Assembly (NCBI GenBank): GCA_029204045.2
Contig: CM055062.1
Location: 9,605,705 to 9,669,704 of the forward strand
Reading direction: 5' to 3'
From: Tillandsia leiboldiana
Taxonomy: Eukaryota > Streptophyta > Magnoliopsida > Poales > Bromeliaceae
Length of the DNA stretch: 64,000 nucleotides
Shown here piece after piece: positions 44,136-55,134 of the stretch (its first letter is position 1; each line of letters starts with the position of its first letter). The notes under the pieces were generated by a model. The model searched no databases, was not told where the DNA came from, and was given only the letters and a program-made list of their open reading frames with translations. The translations under genes and the position numbers were made by a program.

Positions 44136-45581
44136 CTAGCTGAAATAAATCATACCTGCCGCAGCACGATCCGCTGCCGGGGTGTCCTCCAACAGGGCTG
44201 CATAAACCCGTCCACTGGGTGCTGCAGGTCGTCGTCCCGTCTGTCCCGACGTCGTGGCCCACTCTGTCCGCTGGTGTGCCGGAGGGGTTCCCGCTGCATG
44301 GATGGGCAAGGGGGGTGCTGTCGCAATCGGCCGCACTGACAAAATGGCCTGGGGGCAAGCTGCGCGGAAATGTCCCAACTCTCCACAAAGGAAACACCGC
44401 CCCTGTCTCTGATCACACTGCGACGGTGGATGAGGCCCGCCACAGATGACACACCGCTCCTGCCGCTGCTGCCGATACCGCTGATGCTGCTGCTGCTGGG
44501 GCTCACCAGATCTCCGGCGCCTACGAAACCCACGACCCTCAGGATGAGATCGTGGAGGTCTCGGAGGTCCCTGCCCGCTCGTCTGCCCCTCATCACCCGG
44601 TGCTGGGCGCTTCGCCCCAGGAATCACTACGGGGGCTAGAGCCACCTCTGACATCACTGCCTCTCCAGACTCAATATATAACGCCTGCTCCATCGATGCC
44701 TCCAAAGTCTGTAATCTGCGTGAGCGAACAAGCTGATAAATATCCCGGCGCAGCCCCCGCTCGAACATGTAGATCCGGTGAGACTCGTCCCTGGCCACGT
44801 GAGGCATACTAGCCAACAGCTGATTGTATTCGGCTATGTATGCATTCACGGGCCGATCTCCCTGGCGGAGATTTCTCAGCTGCTCCTCCAATCTCTGGCG
44901 AACACTCTCAGGAAAGAAGGCCCCCAACAGAAGTCTGCGGAACTCCGCCCAGGGAAGAATCTGCGTCCCAGGCGGACCAGCAGGCCGCACACGCCGCCAC
45001 CAAGCCTCGGCGTTGCCCTCCAAGTAGTGTGTAGCCAAAAAGACTCGAAATCGATCATCAACGAACAAACTCTCAAAATGACGCTCCATGGCCGTGATCC
45101 AAGACTCTGCCTCCCACGGCTCAGCACTCATACCAGAAAAACGGGGTGGATCAAACCGGCGGAATCTCATCAACAGATCCACCACCGCACTCTGCTCAAC
45201 CAAAGTCAAAGGTCCCCATCGATCCAGGCGGTGGTATGCTAGAAACCGGCTCGACAGGAATAGCCGGCGCTGACGGGACCACAGGGGGCGCCACAGCTGG
45301 CGAAGAAGGCACAGGCGAACACACAGGGGGTGCTACCACAGGCTGCGTCCTCTGCTCTAAAAGAAGCATCATCCGACCAAAGGCCTCCTCCTGGCGCCGA
45401 GAAGCCTCCTCCTGGCGCTGAGAAGCCTCCTCCTGGCGCTGCACCCGCCTCAGACAACTGGGCCAACTGAGCCCGAAGCTCCTGCACCTCACTCTGCTGA
45501 CCCTGTGCTGGCTCCTCCTGCCCAGGCTCATCGGAGGGAAAAGGCTGAGAACGCGTCTGCAACCCCGCGTCGGGGAGGCAT
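44136..45581 (-). CDS. Gypsy Gag of TR-GAG (frameshift near the N-terminal third)
   Basis: Start at the ATG complementary to 45579-45581 (MPPRRG), which fits Tekay/Del-type Gag. The first part, with heptad QRQEEAS repeats and a Pro/Val/Ala-rich linker, is split over two frames between 45581 and about 45210. From 45209 one frame is open to 44136: gag core (WITAMERHFESLF, AWWRRVRP, NAYIAEYNQLLASM, about residues 30-170), a His/Cys pre-knuckle CVICGGPHPPSQC and the CCHC knuckle CFLCGELGHFRAAC. Gag packages element RNA into particles. No protease, RT or integrase follows. Frame breaks fall at homopolymers and may be sequencing errors. Confidence 0.87.
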
Positions 45582-45861
45582 CGTGCCCACCTGCAACACA
45601 CATGGAAACATCAGGACAGTACCAAACAACACACGACCCAATCCAGCGAAAGTCTAGGACATGTCATCCATTCCCTAGCATTATGTTGTCTGCAGCCAAC
45701 ATAATCGCTTAGGAGAATAAACATGCCAGTCACTCATCCCATCCCTTGGGAGAGGTAAAAACTCAATCAAGACTCTCGCTAACAGTCACGACTCTCACGT
45801 AGTCATCCTAATGTCCAACCACAAGCCTAGGGTTTCTAAGTCCATAATGACCTACAACCTA

Positions 45862-45874
45862 GGCTCTGATACCA
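45862..45874 (-). other. Primer-binding site of TR-GAG
   Basis: Element strand TGGTATCAGAGCC, complementary to initiator Met tRNA, 17 bp from the 5' LTR. Confidence 0.85.
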
Positions 45875-48850
45875 CCTAATCTGTCACGCCCCGGCGTCGA
45901 AACTGCGACCCGGGCTCGCCAACAGATCCGCCGCCCATACGGGAAGCCCGTATAGACGAAGCGACTAACCTGCAAAAGAGCATCTATACTATGCAGATAT
46001 CAGAGCTGAAAGTAAAACTGCTAGAAATAAAAACTATATACAACACAAGTCCTCACCAAAAGTACAAAAGTCACTCGAGCAGTAGAAAATAAATACAACT
46101 CTATACCTCACTACAAAGTTCTCTCAACAGGAACTCTCAAAAGTAATAAGGGTACATCTACTCTCTGGACGACGACTGGTGGGGAACTATCTCGCGACTC
46201 CCTTACCTCGATCAGAAGAAGCAGCAACAGGAGCAGCAGGAACCGGAGTAGAAGTCCCTGTGGGAAAATACACCACGACGGTGTGAGAACTACGTCCCAA
46301 GTAGTTCTCAGTGGGTGCCGCCAACAAGCCCGACGGTCTGCCCACTAAGTCTACTAGAGGCATAAAGTAACAATATAAAACTGAAATGAAAGGCTGGAAA
46401 AGTAACTCAACAGCTACTATGCCTCTAACTAGATGCTCAAGAAAAGGGACAGATGAAACATGATGCATCTACTAACACACACAGTAAACTCACCAAATCT
46501 AAACTGACTGCCTCAAAGGGTCCAGTCAAACCTGCGCCCACCTACTGCCACATATCCTCAACAGGACGGGTCTACCGTAGGGTGTCCGTGACTGCCACGA
46601 ACTGGGCCAGTCAGAGGGACGGCGTCGACAAGTCGCGATAGCAAGTAACAGGCCCAACTCCGGAGTGGCTCTCGAGGGGAGCGACCCCACCGAGGAAAGT
46701 ATCCGCGTATCTCTGTCGAGCTCAAATATGGCTCATGCAGGCTGTAGTCCAAACCACGATCAACAAGATCGACCAACAACACCAAGCTGGAAGTCACACA
46801 GCTGGGGCCACCGTCCACCAGACGGCTCCCACAAAAGAACACTAAACTCTCCAGAAAGACCGACACCATAAGGGTTCGGAAACCCGATAGACCGGTGCTA
46901 AGAACCCTATCAAACAAGAACAGACTCTAGGCTCCGACTATCGAAGTTCCCGATCCCTTAAAGTTCGGGAAGGCAATAATCACAATACAACTCGCAGAAG
47001 ACACCAACGGGGCTCGGAAGTCCCGGGGGACCTACACCTACAACCCTATCAAACAAGAACAGGTTCCAGGCTCGGCCCCCGAGGCTTTCGTCCCGACAGA
47101 GGAACGACCCCTAGAACCCAGACCACTCGAATCCTTTCGAGTGGGGAGATTTACCGGAAAAGGTGACATTTGTTATTGAAAATTAATTTGATCTGGGAGA
47201 AATCCATATTTAATGATTTTAGTTCTTTTTAGAAAAACAGTTAGAAAACAAGTGTTTTACCCAAACCCCGAAGGGCTGATGCCTTTGTCCAATCAAACAA
47301 GAACAGACTCCAGCGGCCCTTCGATGTTTGGAAGAAAACATTGGTAGACTAAAATCGTGTATATGTCGAAAAGGGTTCTGGGTTCTAGGTCCGGCTAACA
47401 CTAGTAAACTACTGCCACTAACACAGTGGCGACGGCCCAAACAGGGGAAAACAAGATCTCTCGGGTCCACCGTTTACCCCAAACGGTTCCCGATACAGAC
47501 AAGCGAACCACTACATCTACCAGACTCCACTCTGCTCGCAAGCACGAGTGCAATGCATCCCACACTATAGAGAAGTCCCGACCGCTCGGCCCACTACCCG
47601 GGCGAGGATAACACTAAGTCCAGGAATGAAACACAAAGTGTGGATGTCTAAGCATAAATAACCCTAGCCCAAGTGAGGGTTTTCTACTGGTCTGGTTACA
47701 CATGCAACATATGACGGGGGTGCTAGGTCAGGTTCCAATATAACAAATATTTAACATGATAGTAGGAAGCAAGAGATCACAAGATCGACAGATAAAACAA
47801 GGATCAACAATTCCTACGCTCTAGCATGCTACCCAAGTCCAATCACTATCATGCATGATTCTATATCAATAGAATTAGAGTACAATCCATAGATCTTGAA
47901 AGCAAGCCACCCACCTGAAAACGCTAACTGTCCGGAGCCGTACAGCTGAGAAAACCAGGAAAATAACCACTCAAGGTCCAACAGGTCCAGCACAGCCCAC
48001 AATCCCTCCTGGTACAACATAAGGCTACAGTTACACTTTAAATCCAATAAAATCCAGGTTTTACAAATCTGCTGGGAACAGTCCACTTACTGCGAAATTT
48101 TCACCTGTAAAACGAACTCCAAAAATTCTGATAAAAATACCACGGCGATCCTCGCGTCGATAGCTTCGAAACGGGTACCTGCACGTCCAATTCCGAGCAC
48201 CGTAGGCCAAGTTACAAATTCCACAGTATCGGCGCGCACAATCCCAAAACCATTCAACTGTAAACTCTTGTACAGATAAAAGGAACAGTGTATACCTTCG
48301 GGAAGGTCTCCAAAAATTCCAAGAAAAATCCACGATGATCCTCGCGTCGAGTAGATGAAAAAAGTCTATAAGCACGTCTTGATCCGAGACTCGTGCGCGA
48401 AGATCTCCTCAAAAGAAGGTGCTGCCCTCACCAAAATCTCACAGCAAAAAGGGTCCCAATGAGCACGAGAAAACACCTCGAAAAACGTGAAATCTGAAAA
48501 TGTCCGAGAAACCCAAAATCGTAGCCTCACCTGTTACGAATCCAGCAGCGAAGAAATCGCTCGAAAAGATCGTCGGAGTAGACCAGGGGAGCTAAAACAC
48601 TGCTGCTGCGCCGAAGAAGAACACAGGAACCACCACGTCGCGCCGCGCCGTAAAATAGAGAACCTCGGGATGCGTGCCCATAAAATCCCAAAACTTTGCA
48701 GGTGGATCCAGAGCTTGAAGATGAAGAATTCCTCTTAAGGTTGCTCGGGCAGAGGAGGCTCGAAAAGAGGAGAAAAGGGGAGAAGAAAGAGGCTCGGGCT
48801 GCTATTTAAAGGCCCCAAAAACAAAAGAAGAAATACCAAAATTGCCCAAG

Positions 48851-48943
48851 ATTCGGGCTGCTACAGTGCAGCCCGGCCCAGATTCGGGCGGCTACAGTGC
48901 GGCCCAGCCCGAATTCGGGCGGCTACAGTGCAGCCCGGCCCGG
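48851..48943 (-). repeat. 31-bp tandem repeat next to the TR-GAG TATA box
   Basis: Three units headed by ATTCGGGC at 48851, 48882 and 48913. The first contains a perfect stem CGGGCTGC / GCAGCCCG with a 6-base loop. It lies just upstream of the TATA-like box on the element strand. Confidence 0.8.
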
Positions 48944-49039
48944 CCGGTTTCGGGCGCGCACAGTGCGGCCCGGCCCGGCCCAGCCCGCACACGGGATCCG
49001 GCCGGACGCTTGCTTGGTCCGACCCGCGCCGACGCCCGC

Positions 49040-49432
49040 CACGTGTCCCCCGAACACGCCGCAGCCGTGCAAGCCGCCACGGGGAGCGCCACGTGTCCCT
49101 GCCCGCGTCAACGCGGCAGGTGGCGCCCGCGAATCAGCGGGCGCCACGTGGCACCTCCCGCGTCGCCCGCGCCTGCCCCGCGTACGGCCACCTGCCCCGC
49201 GCGCTGCGTGGACCGCGCGCTCATGCGCCCGCCAACCGGGTGCCGCCACGTGGCGCGCCCCCGGTCCACGCCTCCCCGCGCACTCCCGCAGACCGAGCGC
49301 ACCAGAGCCGCCCAATCAGGCGCTGCCACGTGGACACCTGCCGGTCCACGCGCCTCCCGGTGCACCCCGGTCCAAACCCCAGTGCTCCGTGGACCCAGCT
49401 GCGTGCGCCGGCCAATCAGGGCCTGCCACGTG
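49040..49432 (-). promoter_or_regulatory. Cluster of six G-boxes in TR-GAG U3
   Basis: CACGTG at 49040, 49090, 49145, 49247, 49327 and 49427, nearly all in the context GCCACGTGKC. Three are preceded by an AATCAG element (CCAAT-like in two). G-boxes bind plant bZIP and bHLH factors in light, ABA and stress responses. The cluster lies upstream of the LTR TATA box. Confidence 0.75.
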
Positions 49433-49764
49433 GCTCCCCCGCCGGTCCACGGCTCCCCCATGCACCAGAAATCCAGTAAATTTTCCGGGAGTCCGTTTTT
49501 GGGCATCCGGACTCAGAATTTGGCAAACAAAAAGCCATTTTCAAGCGTTTTTCCGCGCTGAATCCATTTCCGCTGTCTATTTGGCCTAATTCTTTTTCAA
49601 AATTTCGGCAAACCCAGCCGAAAGCCAACACAGCTAATAAAACCTTACAGGGTCCATCTGTGGCATCCCATTGATGCACCATGGGCCAGATACACCAACA
49701 ACAGGTGTTCTAACAGTGGATCCATCGGAAAATGCTGCATGGGGTTCGGGGGTCCTACATGCAC

Positions 49765-50570
49765 ACAGTACTCGGACGACCGAGGTGGTAGTTCTTTCCT
49801 CCATGTGGTGGTAGTTTTCACACTCCACTAAGCGATGTAACGCTTTCCATATCTTTTGAGCATGAAACTTTAAATAATACTCCCCCTCAATTGGCTATCA
49901 ATTATGTAAAGTATTAAGTATTCAATCAACTATTTATCTCATGTTCATACTTAACTCAATTATCAAATAAGATGAAAACTATACCAAGAGATTATTGAGT
50001 GAGGAATTGACTTTGATCAAATAAAGATGAAATAAATGATATAAATGATCAATGCATCAAGAGAGTTATAATGATATCCAAATCATAATAAATTTATCAA
50101 AATATGAAAAGATGCAATTAAAGTCAATTATACTAATGCTCAGTTAATGTTCTATTTCACAAACAAAAAGAACACAAAACACAAAACAAAACCTAACCTA
50201 AGCAACGGTTCAAAAATTGTTATAAAGAAAGCATAACAATTGCTTTTCGCAAATGAATAAAACGTTTTTAATCCAAAGGTTTTGTTAAAATATCGGCTAA
50301 TTGATCTCCAGTTGAAACATAGGAAATTTGTAAAATACTTGATTCAACTAGCTCTTTAAGAAAATGATATCTAAGTTCAATGTATTTTGTTCTTGAGTGC
50401 AACACAGGGTTTTTAGAAATATTTATGGCACTAGCGTTGTCACAAAAAATTGTTACCGAAGTCGCAGGAATGTGAAACTCGCTCAACACACTTCTCATCC
50501 AAATCAATTGAGTTGAACAACTTCCCGCTGAAATGTATTTCGCCTCGGCAGTAGAGAGAGGAATGCAGTT
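49765..50570 (-). pseudogene. Copia B spacer and RNase H C-terminus
   Basis: From 50570 down the minus strand reads the RNase H region: STAEAKY, SAGSCS, IWMRSVLSEF, FCDNASAINISKNPVLH, then RTKYIELRYHF and ADILTKPLD, where a TAA interrupts the last residues. Upstream it is cut by the Copia C LTR at 50571, within the motif just before STAEAKY. The AT-rich remainder (49765-50215) is the post-pol spacer with a conserved TTTTCACACTCC stretch. Intact Copia RNase H would continue for a further ten or so residues. Confidence 0.85.
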
Positions 50571-51849
50571 TGTGGGTTATGAATAATATGGATCTGAATA
50601 GAGAAAAAACCACATAGAGGGGGGGTGAATAGGTGAAAATAATAAACACACCAAATCGTTGCGTAAAAAAAATAACCCAATGCGGAAAATAAATAAAGTA
50701 CACAAGATTTACGTGGAAAACTCCGTCACAGGAGTAAAAAACCACGGGACCAATAATACGGCGAAATCCACTAAGATTAAACACGTACAAGGTGATTTAC
50801 TGTAACCCTACGACTCAACCTTTTTCATACGCTCCTAGTTGATCTTCTCCGCTCGCTCCGAACGCTCATCGAATCCACGATTTGCGTCCCAACGCCGAAT
50901 CCACGACGTTCAACGTCGAATCCACGACGTCCAACCGAATCCACGGTCTTCACCAATGCGGCACGTCTCGATCACACGAACGCGCCTCGCTCCGAATCCA
51001 CGAGAGCGCTAGCACCTTGAATCCATAAGGCCACGCGAATCCTCGCGCCGATTTTTGGAAAAATTGTTGTTTTGATTATTGGTGGTGATTCTCTGAATAC
51101 TTAGATCAATGATAGACAAGAAATACCATCTAAGTATTCTTCAATTTGATTCTACAAGAAATAGGAGTTTTGAAACCCTAGAATCAAATTGAACCATATA
51201 GATGAAGAAACATGAATTTAATCGTGTTTTCCTTTCTTCTCTATATTTACGGATTTTTTTTTTCTTAAAAGAAAATCTTTTTCAAGAAATCAAAAATCAC
51301 TTTTTACGATGAATAAAAAGTCTATTTATAGATTAGAGACCCTTGGAAAGAGATAAGCATAAAAAACTTTCAAAATAGAATTTTTCCCGCACGGCGGTCC
51401 GGACTGGATTTTGTCTGATCCGAACTGTCGTTAATTTTCAGAAGATTTTCCGAAAAACGCAGTTCGGGGTCCGGATTGAAATAGGGAGGTCCGGACTGTT
51501 CATGCAATTTTTGCAGAATTTAAGGTTCGGGGTCCGGACTGAAACAGGGGTGGTTTGGACTGGAAAAATTGCATTAACTAAACCATGTTCGGGGTCCGGA
51601 CTGGACGTGGCTAGTCCGGATCCCGAACTTCCTAAAAGTCCAGTTTTTGATTTTTATGCATCAAAACATATTCTAAGTGTTTCTAAACTACACAAATATA
51701 TTCGGATCACCAAAATTATTTAGTTAAACGTACCTGATCATTCCGAATCCATTTTTCTTGAGATTGATGTAATTGATCCACAATTCTTCATCTTCAATCT
51801 TCAAGACTTATACCACTTCACGAAATACGCCAAAATAAAATCCTTAACA
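50571..51849 (-). repeat. 3' LTR of Copia C
   Basis: 1,279 bp, termini TGTGGGTTATG and CCTTAACA. Hairpin array 50867-51048, U3 palindromes 51396-51622 (GGTCCGGACT, GTCCGGACTG and variants in four pairs). The adjoining PPT is degraded to a pyrimidine run ATTTTTTCCTTTGG on the plus strand (51850-51863). Confidence 0.9.
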
Positions 51850-51863
51850 ATTTTTTCCTTTGG

Positions 51864-52528
51864 CGGTTTCGTGAAAAAACAAAAAATCACTTAAAAATTC
51901 AAAAAGATATTTTTGTTGATATCACCATACAACAAAAATTTACATGTATGATCCAAATAAAAATAAATATAAGAGATAAACTCCTAAAACAAACTCTAGA
52001 CTTAGACGTTTGTACTCTCTGCAAAAGAAATAATTCTTGACAAAAGAAATCGTTAGATACCTCAAGAATTTAAACATTCAATAATCAATCAGAAAGATAG
52101 AGTTTATACTCACCATGACATTAATTATCAGATATGTATGAAAATTTAGCAAACAAAGATTCGCATATCCCTAATCATTAAAATCCAAATGTCATGTCAA
52201 AATAATTAACAAGTTAAAAATTATGTCAGTTATCAAACAACTTGTTAGTAAAATGACATGCCAAAATAGTTAGTCAAATAGTTAGTCGGGGCATGATCAA
52301 GTTCAACTGAGAACTTACTTACCTTCATGTTCAAAGTTTTCAAAGTTCAAGTTCTCAAGTTCTCTCCAATCCAAACATTCAAGTATAGTGTCTCTCCCCC
52401 TTTTTGTCATAGAAAAAGCCAAAATCAAAAGGAGGGTAAATCAAAGTTCACAAAGATTAAGAAAAGAAACTAAAACCTGCAAGAGAAGACATTAGAACAA
52501 AACAAAATGAAAACTTAAGAAAAAAACA
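51864..52528 (-). other. 3' untranslated region of Copia C
   Basis: AT-rich, no ORF. It contains the paired ATAGTTAGTC repeat (about 52265-52287) and an internal purine tract (element strand GACAAAAAGGGGGAGA, about 52393-52408), unlike the decayed terminal PPT. Confidence 0.7.
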
Positions 52529-53982
52529 TCAATCAGTGTCATTTTTATCAGAACTGTTGCATCCAAGTTTGTGAAAAATCTTCTTAACCAATTTGGCAAG
52601 AGATTTGTGTTTCTTCTTCAAGTCAGCTTGGTCGGCAGAAATCTGAACCATGTCTGTAGAGATCTTAGTTATTTCATCTGACATGCGTTCTTGTTCAGAT
52701 GATAGTCGTTGCTGTTCTTTATAGATTGACGTCACAGAAGCTTCATCCTCTGAAGTAGAAGCTGGTACTACTGCTCTTGCTGTTGCCGTTGTTGCTTGCT
52801 ATGCTGAGGTTCTCTTGCTCCTTGGAGGGGTTGGGCTCTCATCTAGTTTACTTGAGAGTGACTTCACAATGGTAGTGTCATTGGTCGTTCCCAGACTATG
52901 CATGTAAGTTGATGAACGAATATCAACATCAAACTTTCTGAAAATCCGCATAATAATCAGTGGAAATAAAAGTCGCTCAGTCGGATGTGCATTCTCCACA
53001 TATCTAGCCGTCCGCGACCAAATGAGATAAGGAATATTGAAATTTGATCCCAACGAAGCTTCGGGATGTCCAAAGAGATATAGAAACAACATTCTATCCC
53101 AATGGAGAACCTTAGTTTGCATATTTGGTAAGATGTTGTAGCAAACAATAAAGTTCAAAAATCTATACTCCGGTCGAAGTTCTTTTGAAAGAACCGAATT
53201 TCCGCTGACCGGGTATCTGGCATGCAGATTCCATCAACAACCGTCCTCCAGGTTGTATTGGACATGACATGTCCCTTCAAATAATGAATCCCTTTGACTT
53301 GGGCATTCATTCCCAGTACTTCTCCAATCAGTTGAGGAGTGATCTTGAGGTTGACATTTCGAACTATTGTAACAAATTCTTTGGGTCCGTCCTCATGATC
53401 TTGAAGCTGTGTAGCACACAAGTAAAAAGTCCTCACAAGATGAAGACAATATCCTGAAGTTTCCGAAAAATTGCAGATTTGTGCAAGTCCAGCTTGATCA
53501 AACAGTGTTCCAAACACTTTTGAGCGTTCTTTGAGAGCTGCGACATTTACATGTCTCTCAGCGATACATTCGCGCTTCTCAAAGTCCTTCATTCTGTCTG
53601 TGTTAATATGAACAAAATCTCGTGGAGGCGGCTCACTTGCCAGTGACTCATCAATCTCTATTCCACGAGCTCTCCCTTTCCTCTTTGCAACACTCTTTCT
53701 CTTCATGGACATAGGTATTTGTTGCATTGGAGCTTTTCCTTTTTCAGCAGCTGTAGGCGGAGTCTTCGCCTTCGAAGAAGCATAGGCTTTCCCCTTTTCT
53801 GCTGCTGAAGCCAATGCTGCTGTTTCCTCAAGGACTTTATCCCAGTCCTCTGATTCCGTATCTAACTCGTCAAGAGAAACATACTCCCCTTCAGCTTGAG
53901 TTTTTCTTGTCCTCTTCAGCTTGTTCGATGCCCGAGTGCCAACCATTGCCGCGATGAGCACAAGAATCCAGCCAAAGATCAT
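52529..53982 (-). pseudogene. Env-like ORF of Copia C (frameshift and stop)
   Basis: Same gene as 12384-13838. The N-terminal 275 residues are open from ATG 53982: hydrophobic MIFGWILVLIAAMVG, charged linker, then domain motifs IAERHVNV, GYCLHLVRTFY and ITPQLIGEVLGM. A one-base loss near 53206 shifts the frame. The next piece (53158-52799) carries FIVCYNILPN and MLFLYLFGHP and ends at a TAG. The last piece (52735-52529) is the coiled coil with TSIYKEQQRLSSEQERM. All domains are present, so this was once a full-length copy. Confidence 0.85.
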
Positions 53983-54008
53983 CTTGCCAGATTGTTAGAA
54001 ACAGTCAC

Positions 54009-54394
54009 CTGTGAGCAAAAACTCAAGGAACATGAAAAAATTGTTTAATTTTCAAAATTTTAAAAAATCATACCCAAACAATCCTTATCATGTATAGAGA
54101 CTAGGAATTAAGTTAGTTTTGCAAAAAGAATTTTTAAAAATAGATCAATCACATGATTTTCGAAAATTCTCAAATTTTGCCCTAAAACCGAATTTTTAGA
54201 AATCGAAGCCCAAAAATTCGTTAATCAAATGAATACAAGGCATAGAAACAAAACTAATGTATCCAGAGTTCTTATTTCAAAAGAAATTTGACCAAAAATC
54301 ATTTAAAAACGAATTCATAGCATGAAATCCACTCACGTTTTGAAGAACAATAGCTAAATAGTGAAGAACAGAGGTTTTGATCAAAAGAACTTAC
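54009..54394 (-). other. Predicted leader intron before the env-like ORF (C)
   Basis: Donor CAAGTAAGTTC (GT at 54394-54393) and acceptor GCTCACAG|GTG (AG at 54010-54009), 386 nt, in the same place as in A2, B and D. Confidence 0.6.
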
Positions 54395-54532
54395 TTGGAT
54401 CGAAAGAAATCGAGTTGCAGAAGATCCAAAACCCTCTTGATTCTAGTGAGAGAAACTCTAGGAAGCTAGAAACAAAAGTTTAGAAAAAATAGAAATCAAA
54501 AAACCTTTCGTTTCCATTAAAACCTAGCTGCG

Positions 54533-54622
54533 GTCCGGATCAGGTTGGAATCCAGTTCGGATCGGCTACCCGCAGAGAAATCCCAACGTTAGGGATCCGA
54601 ACTGAGTCCATCCAGTCCGGAC
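54533..54622 (-). promoter_or_regulatory. Internal palindrome array (C)
   Basis: GGTCCGGATC, AGTTCGGATC, GATCCGAACT and AGTCCGGACT at about 54533, 54554, 54595 and 54614: two pairs about 20 bp apart, as in B. On the element strand they are followed by the conserved CTAGGTTTTAAT box. Flanking bases resemble those of its own LTR array. Confidence 0.55.
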
Positions 54623-54639
54623 TGCCTGCAACTTTTTCT

Positions 54640-55129
54640 CCAGAAAAATTTGTAAAAATTTCAGAAAATTCAGAAAAAGTATGTAAGCATTCTTGCATAT
54701 CAACTTTAAACAAAATGTATCGTTTCACATAAAAAGAAATAGATTATGCTAAATCTATCATTAATACTCAAATTATGAAACGAAAATGTATAAAAGTTAT
54801 ATCCTCTAAAGTTGAGCAAGTTCAAAACATCAATCACGATCTAATGAGTAACGTGTTTATCAAATCAATTGAATAAAGAAAATAAAGGCACAAAGATCGA
54901 TAGATGTTTGACATCCCAAATAAATTAGATAATGTATCTAGTCAATATATCTAGGGAAGTGGCTCTTTGAGCATCTTTCAATTTGAAATCCCACCTTATA
55001 CCAACCTTGGAATTCGACAAAGTCAAGTATTCCAAAAAGCATTTTATCTAATAAACAAGAAACACCATGCTTGGTAAAATGTGGTAGCTGCACACAATAC
55101 TCGGACGACCGAGGTGGTAGCTCTTGTTA
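54640..55129 (-). other. Conserved spacer of Copia C up to the Copia D insertion
   Basis: Non-coding. Includes GTGGCTCTTTGAGCATC (about 54959), CACCTTATACCAACCTTGG and GTGGTAGCTGCACACAATAC, collinear with A2 14860-15050. Copia D entered at GCTCT (55130-55134). Confidence 0.7.
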
Positions 55130-55134
55130 CGCCT

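Larger units (their letters stand above)
39457..49759 (-). mobile_element. TR-GAG Gypsy element, second rendering (best copy)
   Basis: 10,303 bp, minus strand. 3' LTR 39457-43328, PPT complement of 43329-43340, interior 43329-45891, PBS complement of 45862-45874, 5' LTR 45892-49759. The target duplication TGCAC is intact on both sides (39452-39456, 49760-49764). The interior codes only for Gag, so mobility would need pol from a related chromovirus. It belongs to the class described as terminal-repeat retrotransposons with a GAG domain (TR-GAG). It inserted in the conserved spacer of Copia B. Confidence 0.93.
45892..49759 (-). repeat. 5' LTR of TR-GAG (second rendering)
   Basis: 3,868 bp. On the element strand U3 holds six G-boxes, then the 31-bp repeat, then a TATA-like box (complement of 48802-48812, CCTTTAAATAG), then a long R/U5. 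Long ORFs in the GC-rich U3 are spurious. Confidence 0.93.
6974..50570 (-). mobile_element. Sirevirus-like Copia element B (multiply interrupted, 3' part)
   Basis: This is the host of most insertions in the window. Its own pieces are: the 3' LTR (6974-8240), 3' UTR with TRIM1 (8241-9555), env-like remnant (9556-10036), upstream leader and spacer (25026-26149), and the end of pol/RNase H (49765-50570). The pieces join in order when TRIM1, TRIM2 with A2, and TR-GAG are removed, and they match the corresponding order in A2. Copia C then interrupts its RNase H at 50571. Segments 36423-37231 and 38396-39456 are second renderings of the same pieces around an assembly gap. The LTRs are related to those of C (TGTGGGTTATG start). 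Confidence 0.85.

Noticed and set aside
26150..49759. Two independent TR-GAG insertions
   Set aside because: Both have the same target site, same flanking Copia B and C sequence, and lie on either side of a 100-N gap; one locus rendered twice is far more likely.
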